Source of the DNA: DASXUC01 sp036505015
GTDB taxonomy: Bacteria > Sysuimicrobiota > Sysuimicrobiia > Sysuimicrobiales > Kaftiobacteriaceae
Direction: 5' to 3'
DNA: 64,000 bases
NCBI GenBank assembly: GCA_036505015.1
Contig: DASXUC010000088.1
Coordinates: 9,291 to 73,290 of the forward strand
The position numbers and the translations under genes were made by a program. Numbering within the stretch: the stretch's first letter is position 1; each line of letters begins with the position of its first letter. The notes beneath the pieces are model-generated. The model saw nothing but the letters and a program-made list of their open reading frames with translations. It was not told the DNA's origin and ran no database searches. This document shows positions 15,917 to 23,942 of the stretch, piece after piece.

Positions 15917-17569
15917 ATGGCCAAGGAAATTATCGCGAATGTCGAGTCGTTCGAGACCCGGGTGGCGGTGATGGACGGCGGCGCGCTGGTGAACATCTTC
16001 ATCGAGCGCGGCGAGCCGCTGGCCGGCAACATCTACAAAGGCCGGGTGGCCAACGTGCTGCCCGGGATGGAAGCCGCGTTCGTGGACATCGGGTTGGACC
16101 GTAACGCGTTTCTGCACGTCGGTGACATCCGCTCGCAGCGGCTGGCGGGGGAAGAAGTGGAGGAATCGTTCGGCCGCGGGGCCATCGCGCAGCGCCTGCG
16201 GGTCGGTCAGGAGATCCTCGTCCAGGTCACCAAGGAACCGATGGGGACGAAAGGCGCCCGCGTCACCACGTACGTGGCGCTGCCGGCGTACTACCTGGTG
16301 CTGATGCCGACGGTGAACTACGTCGGCGTGAGCCGGCGCATCGAGAACGACGCGGAGCGCAAGCGGCTGCGACAGCTGGCGGACCGGCTGCGGCCGAAGG
16401 GCATGGGGGTGATCGTGCGCACCGCGGCCGAGGGCGTGTCGGAGAAGGAACTGGCCGATGATGTGCAGTTTCTCTCGGCGATGTGGGCGCGGGTGGAGGA
16501 ACGATCCCGCACCAGCCGTGCGCCGGCCCTGGTGTACCAGGATCTGCATCTGATCCGGCGCGTGGTGCGTGATCTGTTCACCGCAGACGTGTCGCGGTTT
16601 GCGATCGATTCTCCGGAGGAATACGGCCGCGTGTCCGAATTACTGGCCTCGTTCGCGCCGAAACTGAAGCCCCGGCTGTTCCTGCACCGCGATGCCGAGC
16701 CGATCTTTGAGCGATTCGGAGTGGAAAAGGAACTGGACAAAGCCCTGCGCCGCAAGGTCTGGTTGAAATCCGGCGGCTACGTGGTGATCGACCGCACGGA
16801 AGCGCTGACGGTGATTGACGTCAACACCGGCAAATATGTCGGCAAGACCGATCTGGCCAGCACGATCTTCCGCACGAACCTGGAAGCCATCGGCGAGATC
16901 GTGCGGCAGATCGCGCTGCGCGATATCGGCGGCATCATCCTGGTGGATTTCATCGACATGGAGAACGAGCAGCACCGCCGCAAGGTGATGCAGGCGCTGG
17001 CCGACGCCGTGCGCGGAGACCGGTCCAAGATCCACATCATCGATCTCACCGGTCTGGGGCTGGTCGAGATCACCCGCAAGCGCGTCTACCAGGACCTGGA
17101 AGAAGTGATGCGCATCCCGTGCCCGTACTGCGAAGGCCGTGGCCGGGTGCTGTCGCCGGAGACGATGGCCCTGCGGGTGCGCCGGGAACTGCGCAAACAC
17201 CTGCGGACCACGTCCGCTCCCGCCCTGGTCGTGGAAGTCCATCCCGAGGTGTATGCTCAGCTGTTTCGCGACGGTCCCGGCTGGCTGGAAGCCCTGGAGG
17301 CCCAGACGGCTCACCGCGCCGTGGTCCGGGGGCGCGAGGGCATGCACCTGGAGCGGATGGCCGTGTTGGAGGTCGAGTCGGTGCAGATGGTGGAGGGGGA
17401 GGAGCTGCCGAAGCCGCTGACGCGCTCGCAGGTCTACTGGCTGGATCAGGAAGCCGCGGAGCCCGTGACGGTCGGCCGGAATGATGATGACGAGGACATC
17501 GCGCTGGCCGCGGGCGCGGCGCACGGCGGATTGGTCGGCCGGCTAATGCGATTGCTGCGGCGGACGTGA
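15917..17569 (+). CDS. rng: Ribonuclease G/E family endoribonuclease
   Basis: 550 residues from ATG 15917 (GAGGAG 5 nt upstream). An S1 RNA-binding domain lies at about residues 35-125 (GNIYKGRVANVLPGMEAAFV). The DNase I-like catalytic domain has metal-binding aspartates in VIDVNTGKYVG and ILVDFIDM, and the zinc-link CPYCEGRG near residue 400 is present. No long RNase E scaffold tail follows, so RNase G-like size fits. It precedes rplU-rpmA as in many bacteria. Confidence 0.93.
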   Translation: MAKEIIANVESFETRVAVMDGGALVNIFIERGEPLAGNIYKGRVANVLPGMEAAFVDIGLDRNAFLHVGDIRSQRLAGEEVEESFGRGAIAQRLRVGQEILVQVTKEPMGTKGARVTTYVALPAYYLVLMPTVNYVGVSRRIENDAERKRLRQLADRLRPKGMGVIVRTAAEGVSEKELADDVQFLSAMWARVEERSRTSRAPALVYQDLHLIRRVVRDLFTADVSRFAIDSPEEYGRVSELLASFAPKLKPRLFLHRDAEPIFERFGVEKELDKALRRKVWLKSGGYVVIDRTEALTVIDVNTGKYVGKTDLASTIFRTNLEAIGEIVRQIALRDIGGIILVDFIDMENEQHRRKVMQALADAVRGDRSKIHIIDLTGLGLVEITRKRVYQDLEEVMRIPCPYCEGRGRVLSPETMALRVRRELRKHLRTTSAPALVVEVHPEVYAQLFRDGPGWLEALEAQTAHRAVVRGREGMHLERMAVLEVESVQMVEGEELPKPLTRSQVYWLDQEAAEPVTVGRNDDDEDIALAAGAAHGGLVGRLMRLLRRT

Positions 17570-17581
17570 CTGTGATACACT
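17552..17581 (+). promoter_or_regulatory. Putative promoter for rplU-rpmA
   Basis: TTGCTG (17552-17557), an 18-nt spacer and TACACT (17576-17581) with an upstream TGTGA lie at the 3' end of rng. They could give ribosomal protein genes their own transcription start, upstream of hairpin element 2. Confidence 0.4.
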
Positions 17582-17587
17582 AACGAC

Positions 17588-17670
17588 GCGAACTGTCGTT
17601 GGTCGATGACCGTTGGTCGTTGGTCGACAACGCAGTTCGTTTTTGCGACCAACGATCAACGACCAGACGG
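17588..17670. repeat. Tandem-word hairpin element 2 (CGTTGGTC type)
   Basis: The left arm carries CGTTGGTC-like words from 17595 to 17626; the right arm CGACCAACGATCAACGACC at 17646-17664 pairs with it over about 16 bp with one G-U pair. An inner hairpin GCGAACTG/CAGTTCG followed by TTTTT (17640-17644) could also act as a terminator after rng. Confidence 0.85.
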
Positions 17671-17685
17671 GAATGGGGTGCGGTA

Positions 17686-18006
17686 GTGTACGCAGTGGTC
17701 GAAGCGGGGGGCAGGCAGTACCGGGTCGAAGAGGGCGCGACGCTGAAGGTCGAGCGCCTCGACGCCGAGCCCGGCAGTTCGGTGACGTTGGATCGCGTCG
17801 TCCTGCTCGGGGACGGCCGTGACCTGCGCCTAGGCGCACCGACGGTGCAGGGCGCCTCGGTGACGGCGACGGTCGTGGCCCACGGGCGCGGCCGGAAGAT
17901 CGTGGTCATGAAGTACAAGCCGAAGGCGCACTACCGCCGCAAGACCGGGCACCGGCAGGACTTTACGACGCTCAAGATTGACAAGATCGAGCTGAAGAAG
18001 AAGTAA
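17686..18006 (+). CDS. rplU: 50S ribosomal protein L21
   Basis: 106 residues, GTG start. Typical L21 from YAVVEAGGRQYRVEEG through to the basic KPKAHYRRKTGHRQ segment and C-terminal KIDKIELKKK. The prp (ysxB) protease gene that Bacillota carry between rplU and rpmA is absent here. Confidence 0.95.
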   Translation: MYAVVEAGGRQYRVEEGATLKVERLDAEPGSSVTLDRVVLLGDGRDLRLGAPTVQGASVTATVVAHGRGRKIVVMKYKPKAHYRRKTGHRQDFTTLKIDKIELKKK

Positions 18007-18010
18007 CTCA

Positions 18011-18065
18011 CGTTCATGGTTCGTGGTTCGTCGTTCAGCGATGAACCATGAACGACGAACCATGG
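18011..18065. repeat. Tandem-word hairpin element 3 (GGTTCGTCGTTCA type)
   Basis: TGGTTCGTCGTTCA at 18024-18037 pairs perfectly over 14 bp with TGAACGACGAACCA at 18048-18061. Extra GTTCATGG and CCATGAAC words on both sides give alternative registers. It fills most of the rplU-rpmA gap. Confidence 0.85.
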
Positions 18066-18087
18066 TGGGTAGTTTGGAGGTTCAGCC

Positions 18088-18348
18088 ATGGCACACAAGA
18101 AGGGCATGGGATCGTCCCGCAATGGGCGGGACAGCAAGAGCAAGCGGCTGGGCGTGAAGCGGTTCGCGGGCCAGACCGTGTCCGCGGGCAGCGTGATCAT
18201 CCGCCAGCGCGGCACGAAAGTGCGACCCGGCGCCAACGTCGGCCTGGGCCGCGACGACACGCTGTTCGCGCTCGTCGACGGGGTAGTGGCGTTCGAGCGG
18301 CGCGGCCGCGACAGCCGCCAGGTTAGCGTCCATCCGGTCCAGGCGTAG
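18088..18348 (+). CDS. rpmA: 50S ribosomal protein L27
   Basis: 86 residues. Begins directly AHKKGMGSSRNGRDS, so it lacks the cleavable N-terminal extension found in Bacillota L27, consistent with the missing prp protease gene. The RFAGQTVSAGSVIIRQRGT core is intact. Ribosome site GGAGG at 18075-18079. Confidence 0.95.
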   Translation: MAHKKGMGSSRNGRDSKSKRLGVKRFAGQTVSAGSVIIRQRGTKVRPGANVGLGRDDTLFALVDGVVAFERRGRDSRQVSVHPVQA

Positions 18349-18370
18349 CTCGGGCTGATATCTCCATTCT

Positions 18371-18422
18371 CGAGGGCTCGGTTCACCATCGGTATCGGTG
18401 TTGAACCGGGCCCTCGCGTCTT
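18371..18422 (+). terminator. Terminator after rpmA
   Basis: CGAGGGCTCGGTTCA (18371-18385) pairs with TTGAACCGGGCCCTCG (18401-18416), an approximately 15-bp stem with a short T-rich run after it. It separates rplU-rpmA from obgE. Confidence 0.7.
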
Positions 18423-18515
18423 CTTGCGTCCATTGCGTCTGTTGAGTCGATTGCGTAACCTGCAATTAGAGTCGATAGAGGACGCAAGAGGCGCAATAGA
18501 CGCCACAGACGCAAG
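18423..18515. repeat. Tandem-word hairpin element 4 (TTGCGTC type)
   Basis: Left arm CTTGCGTCCATTGCGTCTG from 18423; right arm GACGCAAGAGGCGCAATAGACGCCACAGACGCAAG at 18481-18515. CTTGCGTC/GACGCAAG pairs perfectly and the ATTGCGTC/GACGCAAT-like words pair imperfectly. It lies just upstream of obgE. Confidence 0.8.
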
Positions 18516-18528
18516 GGGACGGTAGTCA

Positions 18529-19581
18529 GTGTTCATTGACCGCGCGGTCGTGGACGTCAAGGGCGGGGACGGTGGAAACGGCGTGGTCAGCTTCCGCCGG
18601 GAGAAGTTCGTTCCCAAGGGCGGTCCCAGCGGCGGCGACGGCGGCAACGGCGGCGACGTGATCTTTGTCGCGGATGAGGGGTTGTCCACCCTGCTGGACT
18701 TCACCTACCGGCGGCACTTCCACGCGCAGCGGGGCGGCCACGGGGAGGGGAGCAAACGGTCTGGCCGGCGCGGGTCGTCGCTAATCGTCCCCGTCCCGGT
18801 GGGCACGATCGTCAGAGATCTGGCCACCGGGGATACGATTGCCGATCTCGTCGAGCACGGGCAGCGCGTGATCGTGGCAAAAGGCGGCAGAGGCGGGCGC
18901 GGCAATGCCAGGTTCGCGACGGCGACCCGGCGCGCCCCCCGCCGTGCCGATCCGGGTCAGGGCGGACAGGAACGCCGCCTGGAGCTCGAGCTGCGGCTGA
19001 TAGCCAACGTCGGACTCGTCGGGTTGCCCAACGCAGGCAAGTCGACGCTGCTGGCGGCGGTATCCGCGGCGCGGCCCAAGATCGCCGACTATCCGTTCAC
19101 CACGCTGGAGCCGGTGCTCGGCGTCGTGGCGCTGCCGGACGGGCGGAGTTTCGTGGTGGCGGATCTTCCGGGGTTGATCGAGGGTGCCTCGGCGGGTGCC
19201 GGGCTGGGGCATCAGTTTCTCCGCCACGTGATTCGCACACAGGTGCTCATCCACGTTGTCGATCTCGCGGCGGGTGGAGCCGCGGATCTGGAGGCGGTGA
19301 ACCGCGAGCTCTGGGCGTACGATCCACAGCTTCGCAACCGCCCGATGGTCATCGCCCTCAACAAGATCGATCAGCCGCAGGCCAAAAAGCGCCTCGAGGA
19401 AGTGGCCGGAGCGCTGACGTCCGCGGGGCTTCGCGTGGCGGCGATCTCGGCCGCCACCGGCGAGGGCGTGGCGGCGCTCCTGCGCATCGTGGCAAACCTG
19501 CTGGATGAGGTGCGCGTCCGCGGCGGGACGACGACGGCAGAGGCGCCGGGCGTCAGTCTGCCGACCCCGGACGCGGTCTGA
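18529..19581 (+). CDS. obgE: Obg family ribosome-associated GTPase
   Basis: 350 residues, GTG start. A glycine-rich Obg fold occupies about residues 1-157. The G domain has G1 GLPNAGKST, G3 DLPGLIEGA and G4 NKID. The C-terminal OCT extension is short or absent. Involved in 50S assembly and stress signalling; grouped with rplU, rpmA, nadD and rsfS as in most bacteria. Confidence 0.94.
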   Translation: MFIDRAVVDVKGGDGGNGVVSFRREKFVPKGGPSGGDGGNGGDVIFVADEGLSTLLDFTYRRHFHAQRGGHGEGSKRSGRRGSSLIVPVPVGTIVRDLATGDTIADLVEHGQRVIVAKGGRGGRGNARFATATRRAPRRADPGQGGQERRLELELRLIANVGLVGLPNAGKSTLLAAVSAARPKIADYPFTTLEPVLGVVALPDGRSFVVADLPGLIEGASAGAGLGHQFLRHVIRTQVLIHVVDLAAGGAADLEAVNRELWAYDPQLRNRPMVIALNKIDQPQAKKRLEEVAGALTSAGLRVAAISAATGEGVAALLRIVANLLDEVRVRGGTTTAEAPGVSLPTPDAV

Positions 19582-19594
19582 GAGGAGCGGGGAC

Positions 19595-20212
19595 GTGCGG
19601 CTGGGCGTGATGGGCGGAACGTTCGATCCGGTGCACTACGGCCACCTGGTCACCGCCGAGGAAGCGCGCGCGCAGTTCCGGCTCGATCAGGTGCTCTTCG
19701 TGCCGAACAGGTACCCGCCGCACAAGTCACTCGACGGTGTCAGTTCCCCGGAGCATCGCTACACGATGGCGCTGATGGCGACGGTGACCAACCCGTACTT
19801 CGGGGTTTCGCGGATGGAGATCGACCGGCAGGGACCCTCCTACACGATCGACACGCTGCTGGCGCTGCGCGTGGAGTATGCCGCACGAGATCTGTTTTAC
19901 ATCACCGGCGCCGACTCGATCTTGCAGATCGTGCGCGGGGAATGGGAGCGCGCCGCGGAATTGCTGACCCTCTGCCAGTTCATCGCCGCCAGCCGCCCGG
20001 GGTTTGCGCTGCAGCCGGACGAACTGGCGAGGCGGAACGTCACCGGGAATCCGCTGCAGAACGTGCATGTCATGGAGATTCCCGCGCTGGCCATTTCCTC
20101 GACGGATATTCGCGCCCGCGTGGCCACCGGCCGCCCCATCAAGTACCTCCTCCCCGAGGCGGTGGAGACATACATCATCAAGCACGGGCTCTACCGGCCC
20201 GGTCCGAGCTGA
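19595..20212 (+). CDS. nadD: Nicotinate-nucleotide adenylyltransferase
   Basis: 205 residues from GTG 19595 (GAGAGGAG upstream). Nucleotidyltransferase fold with GGTFDPVHYGHL (HxGH) at the N-terminus and ISSTDIRAR near the C-terminus. Makes deamido-NAD from NaMN and ATP. Located next to obgE and rsfS as in Bacillota. Confidence 0.93.
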   Translation: MRLGVMGGTFDPVHYGHLVTAEEARAQFRLDQVLFVPNRYPPHKSLDGVSSPEHRYTMALMATVTNPYFGVSRMEIDRQGPSYTIDTLLALRVEYAARDLFYITGADSILQIVRGEWERAAELLTLCQFIAASRPGFALQPDELARRNVTGNPLQNVHVMEIPALAISSTDIRARVATGRPIKYLLPEAVETYIIKHGLYRPGPS

Positions 20213-20215
20213 GCG

Positions 20216-20557
20216 GTGACCACTCCGCGCGATCTGGCGCTGCTCGCGGCCGAGGTGATGGACGCTAAGCGCGCCGACGACGTGATCGTCCTGGAGGTGG
20301 CGCGGCATACCCCGGTCACGGATTACTTCGTGATCGGATCCGCGCAGTCCACGGTCCAGATCCGGGCGGTTGTCGAGGCCGTGGAGGAGGAACTCACCGC
20401 GCAGGGCGCCCGCCCCCTCAACCGGGAAGGCGATCCGCAGGCCCGCTGGGTGCTGCTCGATTTCGGTGCCGTGGTGGTCCATGTCTTCGGTCCGGAGGCG
20501 CGGCGGTACTATACGCTGGAACGCCTGTGGGCCGACGCGCCGATCCTGGAGCGGTGA
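20216..20557 (+). CDS. rsfS: Ribosomal silencing factor RsfS
   Basis: 113 residues, GTG start, 3 bases after nadD. Typical DUF143 features: TDYFVIGSAQSTVQIRA, an EGDPQARWVLLDFG-like strand (reads EGDPQARWVLLDFGAVVVH) and YYTLERLW. Binds L14 and blocks subunit joining under starvation. Confidence 0.93.
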   Translation: MTTPRDLALLAAEVMDAKRADDVIVLEVARHTPVTDYFVIGSAQSTVQIRAVVEAVEEELTAQGARPLNREGDPQARWVLLDFGAVVVHVFGPEARRYYTLERLWADAPILER

Positions 20558-20560
20558 GCC

Positions 20561-21439
20561 ATGCTCCTCAACATTCGCGACGCGTCGCCACAGGACGTGG
20601 ACTTCCTGGTCGGCACCTACGAGTGGGCCTATCGCGGCGGGTATTCGGCCTGTTTCGATCGGTACGGGGTGATCGGCCCGCAAGATTTCTGGTGGGTGCA
20701 GGCGGAGAAGTCCGTTTCGGTGATCGAAATCGATCGCTCGTCTGCCGGCCTGCTGATCATCGGCAAGGACCGCAGACAACTGCTTGTCGAGGAATTGCTC
20801 GTCGCCGGTGACGGCCATGCCGGGCGTGCGGATCGAGAGAGCGGCATGTTGATTCCCCGTCTCTATGGGCAACTTGTCGAGCACTTCAAGAGGGGACGGC
20901 AGGACCGGATTCTGCTGCGGGCGGCCGAACGCAATACGGTCGCCCTTGACCTGGCTCACCGCCACCAGTTCACGTTTGTCAACGCGCTGGTCGTGTCGGC
21001 GGGCGCCGCGGCGGCGCGGCCATCGATTCCTGAAGGCTATGCGATCCGTCGGGCCACCGCCGACGACGAACGCGTCGTCGCGCGCTTATCCGACGAGCTC
21101 CTGGGGGAATCGTTCGCGTCGTCACGCCGCCCCTCTCCGCGCCGGAAGCGGGTCGGCGATGTGCGCACATTCCTCGCTGAGCGCGACCGATACGTCACCG
21201 GTGTGGCACTGACGCACGTGGAAGCGGGCACCGGTCTGTGGGCGGTCGCGGTCCGCGAGGCGCATCGGCGGAAGCGGATCGGCGCGGCACTCGCCGGCGC
21301 CGCGCTGCAATACCTGCAGCACCTCGGGGTGAAGCCGGTCGCCACGTACTGGGCACTCGACCCCGGCGCCGCCCGTCTCGCCCAGCGGCTCGGCGCAACG
21401 ACCGAACGCACCTACCTCTATCTGCAGAAGAGCATCTAG
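20561..21439 (+). CDS. GNAT family N-acetyltransferase
   Basis: 292 residues. The C-terminal 140 residues (from about YAIRRATADDER) form a GNAT domain with the acetyl-CoA loop in AVREAHRRKRIGAAL. The N-terminal half resembles a second, degenerate acetyltransferase domain (IRDASPQDVDFLV). Substrate unknown. It follows rsfS by 3 bases, so it may be read from the same mRNA. Confidence 0.75.
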   Translation: MLLNIRDASPQDVDFLVGTYEWAYRGGYSACFDRYGVIGPQDFWWVQAEKSVSVIEIDRSSAGLLIIGKDRRQLLVEELLVAGDGHAGRADRESGMLIPRLYGQLVEHFKRGRQDRILLRAAERNTVALDLAHRHQFTFVNALVVSAGAAAARPSIPEGYAIRRATADDERVVARLSDELLGESFASSRRPSPRRKRVGDVRTFLAERDRYVTGVALTHVEAGTGLWAVAVREAHRRKRIGAALAGAALQYLQHLGVKPVATYWALDPGAARLAQRLGATTERTYLYLQKSI

Positions 21440-21440
21440 T

Positions 21441-21460
21441 AACTCGTTCCGGAACGAGTT
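21441..21460. promoter_or_regulatory. Perfect 20-bp palindrome
   Basis: AACTCGTTCC followed by its exact complement GGAACGAGTT, with no spacer. It starts 2 bases after the acetyltransferase stop. It could be an operator or a short stem-loop; no T tract follows. Confidence 0.6.
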
Positions 21461-21603
21461 GTGTTCTGTCCCTCGAATTAGTGACGTGTTCGATATTGAC
21501 AAGATCGAGAATAGGCCAACGCTTTGCCCGGCCGCATTCTCCACGAGTGCCAACACGCGCACTAGATTCACCCAGACGCCCCTTTGCGGATTGAAGAGAC
21601 ATG

Positions 21604-21620
21604 AATGAAGTGACTTCATT
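21604..21620. promoter_or_regulatory. Inverted repeat upstream of the HNH gene
   Basis: AATGAAGT-G-ACTTCATT is a perfect 8-bp inverted repeat with a single central base, about 60 bases before the HNH start. This is the size and position of a dimeric repressor operator. Confidence 0.5.
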
Positions 21621-21677
21621 GCCGAGGCGCTGTCGTGCAGTTTCTGGGGCAACGAAAACGTCATGGTAGTATGGGCC

Positions 21678-22727
21678 ATGATTCCAGATCTGATTGCCCA
21701 CGCAACCCGGCTCTCGGATCGGGAGCTGCTTGACCAGATTGAATGTCTCGCCCAGCGCGAGCGGGAGGCCACCGCAGCCCTCATCGCTCACCTCGCCGTG
21801 ATTGACGAGCGCCGCCTCTACCTCAGCGAAGGGTTCTCCTGCCTGTTCACTTACTGCCGGCAAGTCCTTCATTACTCCGAGCACGCCGCGTACAACCGAA
21901 TGGAAGTTGCGCGCGCCGTTCGCAAGTACCCGGTCATTCTCGAACTGCTCGGCGATGGGTCCCTCAGCCTGACTGCTGTGCGTTTACTGGCACCCGAATT
22001 GACTCCCGCGAACCACTTGGATGTCCTGCGGGCGGCCCGGCATCTGGGCAAGCGAGAGGTGGCGGAGCTTCTTGCCCGGCTGCGTCCTCAGCCGGCCGTG
22101 CCCTCAAGGATCCGCCAGTTGCCGACCCGCACTGCCAGTCTGGTGTTCGATCCTCCACCGAACGCTGAGGGTGCCGGTGAACACCCACTTGGACCGGACG
22201 CGCCAACTCTGCAGATTCGGCCTCCGGCGAAACCCGTCGTGGTCCCGCTCTCGCCAAAGCGGTATAAGGTCCAGTTCACGGCGACCAAGGAAACCCATGA
22301 CCTGCTGCGGCGGGCCCAGGATCTGCTTCGGCACCAGATCCCCAATGGTGATGAGGGAGAGGTGATCGCCAGGGCCTTGAAGGTCCTCGTGAGCAGGTTG
22401 GAAGAAGAGAAGATCGCGGCAACCGACCGCCCACGGGCCCGTGTTGCTACGGACGCCCGCTCTCGCCATATCCCGGCCGAAGTCAAGCGGCAGGTCTGGG
22501 CCCGCGACGGCGGCAGGTGTGCGTTCGTAGCAGATAGTGGGCGGCGGTGTACCGAGCAGGGCTTCCTGGAGTTCCATCACGCCGAGCCCCATGGCGTGGG
22601 TGGAAAGGCGACGGTTGACAATATCGAACTGCGGTGCCACTCACATAATGGATACGAGGCCAATGCATATTACGGTCCGACCCAGATCGAGCCAGAGTTC
22701 AGAACCGTGCGCAAATTGGGTCTTTGA
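21678..22727 (+). CDS. HNH endonuclease-domain protein (DUF222-like)
   Basis: 349 residues. The helical N-terminal part (LIAHLAVIDERRLYLSEGFSCLFTYC) is typical of the multi-copy HNH proteins of high-GC bacteria. The C-terminal HNH domain shows CAFV...C, LEFHHAEPHGVGG, DNIELRCHSHN. The chosen ATG 21678 matches the usual short N-terminus; ATG 21663 is possible. No clear ribosome site is seen. GC is visibly lower than in neighbouring genes, suggesting mobility. The role is unknown; such genes are often attributed to selfish or mobile DNA. Confidence 0.8.
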   Translation: MIPDLIAHATRLSDRELLDQIECLAQREREATAALIAHLAVIDERRLYLSEGFSCLFTYCRQVLHYSEHAAYNRMEVARAVRKYPVILELLGDGSLSLTAVRLLAPELTPANHLDVLRAARHLGKREVAELLARLRPQPAVPSRIRQLPTRTASLVFDPPPNAEGAGEHPLGPDAPTLQIRPPAKPVVVPLSPKRYKVQFTATKETHDLLRRAQDLLRHQIPNGDEGEVIARALKVLVSRLEEEKIAATDRPRARVATDARSRHIPAEVKRQVWARDGGRCAFVADSGRRCTEQGFLEFHHAEPHGVGGKATVDNIELRCHSHNGYEANAYYGPTQIEPEFRTVRKLGL

Positions 22728-22780
22728 GGTGTGTCCCGGGCAACGCCGAGTCCTATCCGAGGCCATCGTCGCTCGTGATT

Positions 22781-23451
22781 CTACTGACCGGGATCTGGGG
22801 GCCACACGGTGTTGCGAAGGTAGCACTGCGGGCTGGTGTACGAGACGGCGTCGATGAGAATGAGTCGCGCTTGACTCGAAGGGATCGTCGTCCATCGATA
22901 GGTCATTCGGGTCCAATGCGATGGGCATTCTTTGTAGCCATTGTTCACGTACAGGACGAGCCTGGGGAAGGCGAATTTGACGCCGCCGAGCCCTAACGGT
23001 TGCTCGAACGCCTTGAATACAGCAAGGTCGGGGGTCGAGAATTGCGGGGAGAAACGAAAGACGTACACATCATAACCGGAGCAGCTCGCGCCACATGAGA
23101 GTTTCTGAATCACCCAGATCGCTTCATCAGGGGAGGGGACGGCTGTCCCGGCGATCCTCGCGGCGGAAACGCCCGGCTGACAGCCATGCATCGCGAGATA
23201 GTTGGCGGTGTCGCTTACGTTGAATGACCATGGCACCGCGTACTTCTCGTTTCTCAGCCGACCCCGATGAATCTTCCCGCGCAGCGATAGGGCCTTCCTA
23301 CGTCGACTTCGTAGAACACGTAGCGATGCCCGGCGAGGGCAAAGCGAAGTGTCTGGAGGGGCTGCTGCCCTGCCGCCGGGAGTGTGTTAGAGGGCACCGA
23401 GACGGCTAGAATCGAAAGAAGCGCCAGCAGCCAGGAGACGCGGAATCTCAA
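22781..23451 (-). pseudogene. Secreted protein gene interrupted by a frameshift
   Basis: On the minus strand, TTG 23451 opens a clear signal peptide (RFRVSWLLALLSILAVSVPS) and a mature start (QQPLQTLRFALAGHRYVFYEVDVG), but that frame stops at 23254. The -1 frame takes over near 23300-23310 and continues as a plausible protein (LRGKIHRGRLRNEKYAVPWSF, then residues to 22781). Together they would give roughly 220 residues with four or more cysteines. It is either a degraded gene, a sequence error or a true frameshift site. The family is not recognised, and GC is low for the window. Confidence 0.5.
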
Positions 23452-23570
23452 TTCGGTGTGGCAGGCGACCTCGTTTGAGGCGGACGTTCGATGGGACGGC
23501 GTCCACACCTTGGCGGCGCCGCACCCGCATACCAGCGCATAGGTAATCGAGGATGACTCCAGACCGCATG

Positions 23571-23600
23571 TTGACGAGTCTTTGGATAGCTGGCTATAAT
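23571..23600 (+). promoter_or_regulatory. Strong sigma-70-type promoter of the ilvE-leuS T-box transcript
   Basis: TTGACG (23571-23576), an 18-nt spacer and a perfect TATAAT (23595-23600). Transcription should start near 23607, immediately before T-box Stem I, and would also read the embedded tRNA-Ala gene. Confidence 0.8.
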
Positions 23601-23772
23601 GAACCAACGCAACGCGATGATCGGAAGCAGTAGGCTGATGCAGGTCTAGCGAGCCGGAAGACAGGGTGCAATTCCGGTACCGTCGGATCAGCCGAACTCG
23701 TCCGGGAGCAGTCTGACAAACAGACCGTCCACCGCACGATACGCGGTGTGAGAGGATAGCGCCCGAGTCGTT

Positions 23773-23847
23773 GGGGCTGTAGCTCAGGGGGAGAGCGCCC
23801 GCTTGGCGTGCGGGAGGTCGCGGGTTCAATTCCCGCCAGCTCCACCA
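23773..23847 (+). tRNA. tRNA-Ala (anticodon GGC)
   Basis: 75 nt including encoded CCA. Acceptor GGGGCTG pairs with CAGCTCC and contains the G3-U70 wobble, the alanine identity element. D arm GCTC/GAGC; anticodon stem CCCGC/GCGGG with loop TTGGCGT (anticodon GGC, codon GCC). T arm GCGGG-TTCAATT-CCCGC, discriminator A, then CCA. It lies inside the T-box leader, between the stem III-like hairpin and the antiterminator. Confidence 0.97.
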
Positions 23848-23887
23848 AGTGCGGGATCGCTGTCAACAGGGGTGGTACCGCGGAGCG

Positions 23888-23923
23888 TGCCTTCGTCCCC
23901 GGCGACGGAGGCATTTTCATTTT
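23888..23923 (+). terminator. T-box-controlled intrinsic terminator before ilvE
   Basis: TGCCTTCGTC (23888-23897) pairs over 10 bp with GACGGAGGCA (23904-23913), followed by TTTTCATTTTC. It overlaps the T-box antiterminator region, as expected for a transcriptional T-box switch. Confidence 0.85.
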
Positions 23924-23942
23924 CAGGAAAGGGTGTGAGTAG

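Larger units (their letters stand above)
23607..23923 (+). promoter_or_regulatory. Leucine-type T-box riboswitch leader with an embedded tRNA gene
   Basis: Stem I is foldable by eye. A GCGATGA kink-turn motif is followed by lower stem TCGGA/TCCGG (23621-23625 with 23701-23705). The specifier loop has AGTA (23629-23632) opposite GAA (23694-23696). The upper stem GGCTGAT/ATCAGCC is perfect (23633-23639 with 23687-23693). The distal arm CCGGAA/TTCCGG has GGGTG in its loop. The specifier codon after GAA is CTC (23697-23699), leucine. Two hairpins follow (GTCTG/CAGAC; CACCGC/GCGGTG), then a tRNA-Ala gene, then the T-box AGGGGTGGTACCGCGG (23868-23883) and its competing terminator. The downstream genes ilvE, leuS and the leuS paralogue fit leucine sensing. 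Confidence 0.85.

Noticed and set aside
22104..22640. 178-residue minus-strand frame opposite the HNH gene
   Set aside because: The plus-strand HNH motifs are complete, and the reverse frame has no family features.
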